Positions 22,708 to 22,904 of a stretch of DNA of 22,904 bases are shown here, one piece after another. The translations under genes and the position numbers were made by a program. This stretch comes from Alistipes sp. (lineage in GTDB: Bacteria; Bacteroidota; Bacteroidia; Bacteroidales; Rikenellaceae). Below the pieces are notes generated by a model. That model had not been told where the DNA came from and made no database searches. It worked only from the letters and a program-made list of their open reading frames with translations. Positions within the stretch are counted from its first letter, which is position 1. The number at the start of each line of letters is the position of its first letter. The stretch lies in the NCBI GenBank assembly GCA_019422485.1, contig JAHZDG010000036.1, forward strand, positions 1 through 22,904, in the 5' to 3' direction.

Positions 22708-22904
22708 TCAGGAACGCCCCTTCCAATGATAACGAGGCAGATCGATGTCCAACAGCGCCAACACCCGCTGCACGATAGTGCCGCACAGGGATTCGATCTC
22801 TTGAGGATGACCGTAAAACGAGGGAGCCGCCGGACAAATGATCGCTCCGCATTCGGAGAGGGTAGTCAGATTCCGCAGATGGATCGTACTCAGAGGAGCC
22901 TCCC
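22708..22904 (-). CDS. ubiX: UbiX-type flavin prenyltransferase, C-terminal part (5' end outside window)
   Basis: UbiX adds a dimethylallyl group to FMN to make the prenyl-FMN cofactor used by UbiD-type decarboxylases. The last 64 residues are visible: EAPLSTIHLRNLTTLSECGA (the conserved pre-C-terminal stretch with HLRNL), then IICPAAPSFYGHPQEIESLC, the family's P..P.FY..P signature, and a final helix VQRVLALLDIDLPRYHWKGR that matches the usual end of UbiX. The N-terminal flavin-binding part lies beyond base 22904. UbiD or other prenyl-FMN users are not in the window. The downstream gap of 150 bases to uvrC holds the hairpins described separately. Confidence 0.9.
   Translation of the reverse strand, partial: EAPLSTIHLRNLTTLSECGAIICPAAPSFYGHPQEIESLCGTIVQRVLALLDIDLPRYHWKGRS

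Noticed and set aside
1..22904. CRISPR array, tRNA, rRNA, integrase, transposase or defence genes
   Set aside because: No regularly spaced repeats, no cloverleaf or rRNA sequence in the gaps, and no such protein motifs in any supported frame.

Overview
The window looks like a chromosomal segment from a member of the Bacteroidota, most likely order Bacteroidales and perhaps Rikenellaceae/Alistipes-like. The evidence is: genes of Bacteroidota-restricted families (DUF4290, DUF4296, a SbsA-Ig-like lipoprotein, a PorT-like outer-membrane barrel); several promoter-like sites of the TTG-N19-TAnnTTTG type; almost no Shine-Dalgarno sequences ahead of starts; and a class II ribonucleotide reductase of the Bacteroidota type. 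G+C looks moderately high (mid-fifties percent by eye). The genus is inference. I see no tRNA, rRNA, CRISPR array, insertion sequence, integrase or phage gene.

Layout. Positions 1-6028 (+ strand): the end of a Gfo/Idh/MocA oxidoreductase, a WbuC-type cupin and a Tat/lipoprotein-type TIM-barrel isomerase form a tight three-gene cassette. After a long hairpin come a polysaccharide flippase, dut, holB and folK. Positions 6137-14445 (- strand), read from high to low coordinate: DUF4290 protein, smpB, Ig-like lipoprotein and PorT-like barrel, then rbfA and a LolC/E-type permease, then a DUF4296 lipoprotein overlapping an amidohydrolase. The + strand folK and the - strand amidohydrolase converge on facing terminators near 6047-6150. 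Positions 14446-14687 hold a divergent intergenic region with a clear promoter for a + strand response regulator/AAA+ protein (14688-15899), which ends at a perfect 15-bp hairpin. Positions 16087-22904 (- strand), read from high to low coordinate: ubiX (5' part outside the window), uvrC, folB, a secreted beta-propeller glycosidase-like protein and nrdJ.

Functional themes. Housekeeping DNA and nucleotide metabolism: dut, nrdJ, holB, uvrC. Folate synthesis: folK and folB, about 14 kb apart. Translation and ribosome quality control: smpB, rbfA. Envelope biogenesis: flippase, LolC/E-type permease, PorT-like barrel, two lipoproteins. Exported carbohydrate chemistry: the Gfo/Idh/MocA-cupin-TIM-barrel cassette and the beta-propeller protein.

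Most of the window is ordinary core genome. The points most worth a second look are the AAA+ response regulator that lacks a DNA-binding domain and has GAFTSA in place of GAFTGA, the sugar-redox-like cassette at the left edge, the 86-bp coding overlap between the DUF4296 lipoprotein and the amidohydrolase, the co-oriented propeller-nrdJ pair, and a cluster of CTGTCT half-sites upstream of folB. No clearly new defence or mobile system is visible.
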